This document shows, in pieces, positions 48,463 to 50,507 of a stretch of DNA of 50,507 nucleotides; within the stretch, counting starts at the first letter, position 1, and each line of letters begins with the position of its first letter. The position numbers and the translations under genes are program-made. This DNA comes from Terriglobia bacterium. Lineage in GTDB: Bacteria > Acidobacteriota > Terriglobia > 20CM-2-55-15. The stretch spans positions 1 through 50,507 of the forward strand of contig DASXLG010000344.1 of NCBI GenBank assembly GCA_036496425.1, read 5' to 3'. The notes beneath the pieces are model-generated. The model worked only from the letters and a program-made list of their open reading frames with translations. It did not search any database and was not told where the DNA came from.

Positions 48463-50507
48463 GGCAAATTGACACTGGCTCCCTTATCGATCACTGGCGA
48501 GCCCGTCTGGAGGTGGAAGTCGTGCCCGGCTGCATTGACATATTGCGGATTGACGTTCAGATCATGCGGCCCGATCTTGCTGCTTTGAACGTTATCGTTA
48601 TAGTCCCATTGAGCGTAGGTTCCGCCGTCTCTCGGCGAAGGAGTGTCGAAGATGTTGTTCAGAACATAGATCTGAACCTGGCTGACACTGCCCGAAGTCG
48701 AGCCGCCGAATACCCCGGTTGAATGGGCGTAGACGGTGTTGTTGTATACCCTGCAGGTTACGGGGCCGCCTTCAAACTCGCACTGAAATGCCGACGAGAT
48801 GTTGATGCCATAGACGATGTTTCGAATCCAGGTGACGTCGCCCGTATAGGCAGCCGTGTCGTTCTCGATATAAAACGCGTTTTCGTACTGTTGAATGCCA
48901 AGGCCGTCATGCACGACATTGCTGTCCACCAAGGCGCCCTGCGAATACTTCACATCGATGCAGTTGTGGGCGAAGCCATAACATTCGTTGCCCCGGATCA
49001 GCGGCCCGCCGGTGTCGCCGTGTATCTGGATGCAGTTGTGCCCATAACAGTTGCCGACTTTGTTGTTCAGAAATTTAGTGCCGTATGGATGACCGTAGTT
49101 GTACTCGGCGAACATGAGCTGGTTGTGGTAACCCGTATCGCCGTTTCCGGTATCGTGAATGTACGAATTTTGAACGACGATTCCCGCAGAACCGCTGGAA
49201 ACATCGACGAAAACAATGCCGTAGGCACTGGTGTAGCGGCATTCAAAACCATCAATGGTGAGATACGACATCTTCGTACCACTGCCGCCGATACACCATT
49301 GCCGGCCTCCGTTGATTGTGGTCCCGGCCGGCGTACCGCCGCCATCGATCACCGGCAGATTGCCGGATCCATAGTTGCCGAAAGTGATCTGCAGACCGGA
49401 AGCTCCGTTGACGTTGTTGACATCCAGTTCTTCGTACCAGATGCCGCCTCGCTGGAACAGGACGCTGTCGCCTGGCTTCAGGTTGCGAAGGAAGCTCTCC
49501 ACCTTGGCGATCGTCTTCCACGGACTGCTCTGCGACGTACCCGGATTGGAGTCATTCCCGGAGGTCGAAACGTAGTACGCCGCGCCTGCCGCCGGCGGCG
49601 TGGGTGGGGATGGCGGTGATGGTGGTTGAGTTGGAGGCGCCGGCGCGGCCGCAGCGGCCACCGTGATGACGACGTTATCGCTTGAGGAAAGCGCTCCGTC
49701 GGAGGCACTCATCTTGATGGTGTATGTTCCGCCGGCAGAGAACGAAACCTTCGTTGCCGTTGAACCGGCGTTGCTGAAGGTCACCGCAGCCGGACCGCTG
49801 ACCTCGGACCACTTTACGGTAAGCGTGCCGTTCAGCGGCAGGCCGTCATCGGGGGCGGCGCCGCTCAAGTTCGCCTGAGCAGGCAATGTAATGCTTTGAT
49901 CCGGACCCGCATTCACTACCGGCGGTTGATTCGCGGGGTATGCGCCTTTGGCCAGCAGGATCTTGACAACGTTGGAGGCGCCGTTGGAATTAGAAACCTG
50001 AATGAGGTGGACGCCTGAAACGAGATGTGAACCCGATAACGTGATCGCGAGGAGCGTAGAACGAATGAAGCTCGTGTTCATTGCTACTCCATCGTAGTTT
50101 ACGACCGAGCCGCGTGAAAAACCACTGCCGGAGATTCTGAGGTTCAACGATTTCAAACCACCGATCAGTGCCTGTGATGGCGAGACCGACGCGATGGCAG
50201 GCGCGCGGTTCGTTGAAGCCAGCGCAGCGGCGCTGCCAGACGTCCCTGGATCCGCGGGAACATTGGCGAGGAAACCTGGCGGGTTTGCCGAACCAAGAAT
50301 TTCCTGCGCAAATACCGGCTGGTCCGCGCTGACCCGGACGTACCCGCCGAGTTGATCGATGGGTTCCTGAAAAAGCTGATCGATGAGAACAGCCATGCGC
50401 TGATTTGGCGCCAGATCCAAAGATGTGGACGCCTGTATCGTGCCGGATTTATCGAACAAGTCCACCATCAACGTGGATGTATCGGGGTTCGGATTCAGAA
50501 GCGCCAC
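48411..50507 (-). CDS. Large secreted parallel beta-helix protein with IPT and PKD-type domains (N-terminus outside window)
   Basis: The visible 698 residues are the C-terminal part; the frame is open at the window edge, so the N-terminus and signal lie beyond. In order: ~1-95 a beta-rich domain with Gln/Asp (LAPNQRMAVLIDQLFQE), ~103-185 an IPT/TIG domain (PAIASVSPSQALIGGLKSLN), ~195-283 a PKD/Ig-like domain (NQPPVVNAGPDQSITLPAQA), a Pro-rich linker (~288-308), then a right-handed beta-helix (YYVSTSGNDSNPGTSQSSPW onwards) with Gly/Asn/His-rich rungs. It ends APDLGAFESGLN. It could be an extracellular polysaccharide-binding or lyase protein; catalytic residues cannot be picked out. Confidence 0.85.
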   Translation of the reverse strand: MALLNPNPDTSTLMVDLFDKSGTIQASTSLDLAPNQRMAVLIDQLFQEPIDQLGGYVRVSADQPVFAQEILGSANPPGFLANVPADPGTSGSAAALASTNRAPAIASVSPSQALIGGLKSLNLRISGSGFSRGSVVNYDGVAMNTSFIRSTLLAITLSGSHLVSGVHLIQVSNSNGASNVVKILLAKGAYPANQPPVVNAGPDQSITLPAQANLSGAAPDDGLPLNGTLTVKWSEVSGPAAVTFSNAGSTATKVSFSAGGTYTIKMSASDGALSSSDNVVITVAAAAAPAPPTQPPSPPSPPTPPAAGAAYYVSTSGNDSNPGTSQSSPWKTIAKVESFLRNLKPGDSVLFQRGGIWYEELDVNNVNGASGLQITFGNYGSGNLPVIDGGGTPAGTTINGGRQWCIGGSGTKMSYLTIDGFECRYTSAYGIVFVDVSSGSAGIVVQNSYIHDTGNGDTGYHNQLMFAEYNYGHPYGTKFLNNKVGNCYGHNCIQIHGDTGGPLIRGNECYGFAHNCIDVKYSQGALVDSNVVHDGLGIQQYENAFYIENDTAAYTGDVTWIRNIVYGINISSAFQCEFEGGPVTCRVYNNTVYAHSTGVFGGSTSGSVSQVQIYVLNNIFDTPSPRDGGTYAQWDYNDNVQSSKIGPHDLNVNPQYVNAAGHDFHLQTGSPVIDKGASVNLPYAGSAPDLGAFESGLN

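Overview
The window is GC-rich bacterial chromosome with no rRNA, tRNA, CRISPR array or intact transposase that I can see. Several features together suggest an Acidobacteriota member, perhaps of the Bryobacterales/Solibacterales type: a PadR regulator next to an ABC export system, a DUF3300-DUF2950 pair, a periplasmic PQQ dehydrogenase, a molybdenum hydroxylase with a TAT signal, a Ser/Thr kinase-TPR remnant, a lysine-free exopolysaccharide 'tyrosine kinase', and many dispersed hairpin repeats. This placement is inference; there is no marker gene in the window.

Layout. 1-944: a broken ECF sigma factor fragment and a PIN/ribbon-helix-helix toxin-antitoxin pair. 1125-3817: two small envelope proteins, a short RNB-family ribonuclease and a lysine-rich secreted protein. 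3915-8277 (minus strand): an SDR enzyme, a K+ channel-like protein with an odd filter, and a two-subunit isoquinoline/aldehyde oxidoreductase. 8484-10064: a secreted metallo-beta-lactamase-fold protein with a Gly/Arg/Ala linker. 10065-11660: a gene graveyard holding a 25-codon remnant, a nucleotidyltransferase that lacks its catalytic motif, a striking ~510-bp three-part tandem repeat array, and an hsdR-like start cut off at the array. 11666-12595: an unknown protein with a winged-helix-like C-terminus. 12897-19956: periplasmic oxidative enzymes (hydrolase, beta-propeller, PQQ dehydrogenase, cytochrome c, lipoprotein, PPOX protein). 20296-23079: DUF3300, DUF2950 and a head-GIN lipoprotein. 23269-27124: an apparent operon of a MetE-like protein, an NmrA protein and two pirins. 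27202-30669: a PadR-controlled ABC export system.

30934-48462 is an exopolysaccharide cluster. It encodes the outer-membrane export protein, the Wzz-like chain-length protein, a kinase-like ATPase with a ruined P-loop, an aminotransferase/oxidoreductase/N-acetyltransferase trio that would make a diacetamido-type sugar, the priming glycosyltransferase, three further glycosyltransferases, two deacetylase-fold proteins, two FemAB-like acyltransferases, a flippase and an O-antigen-ligase/polymerase. Genes from 30934 to 42281 mostly overlap or nearly touch, which implies one long transcript. A DedA-rhodanese fusion, a kinase pseudogene and one FemAB gene interrupt the cluster. The right end is the C-terminal part of a large secreted beta-helix protein whose 3' end overlaps the polymerase gene by 52 bp.

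The strongest candidate for something undescribed is the array at 10997-11509: about 25 monomers of 20-21 bp, arranged as a repeating A-B-C set of ~62 bp, AT-rich, in step with two turns of DNA, and sitting exactly where two genes break off. Secondary signals are the two hairpin-repeat families, a 36-bp repeat found just upstream of two unrelated genes, the K+ channel filter lacking the aromatic residue, and the P-loop Lys-to-Cys kinase. Starts quoted below were chosen by ribosome-binding site, signal peptide or overlap with the preceding gene.
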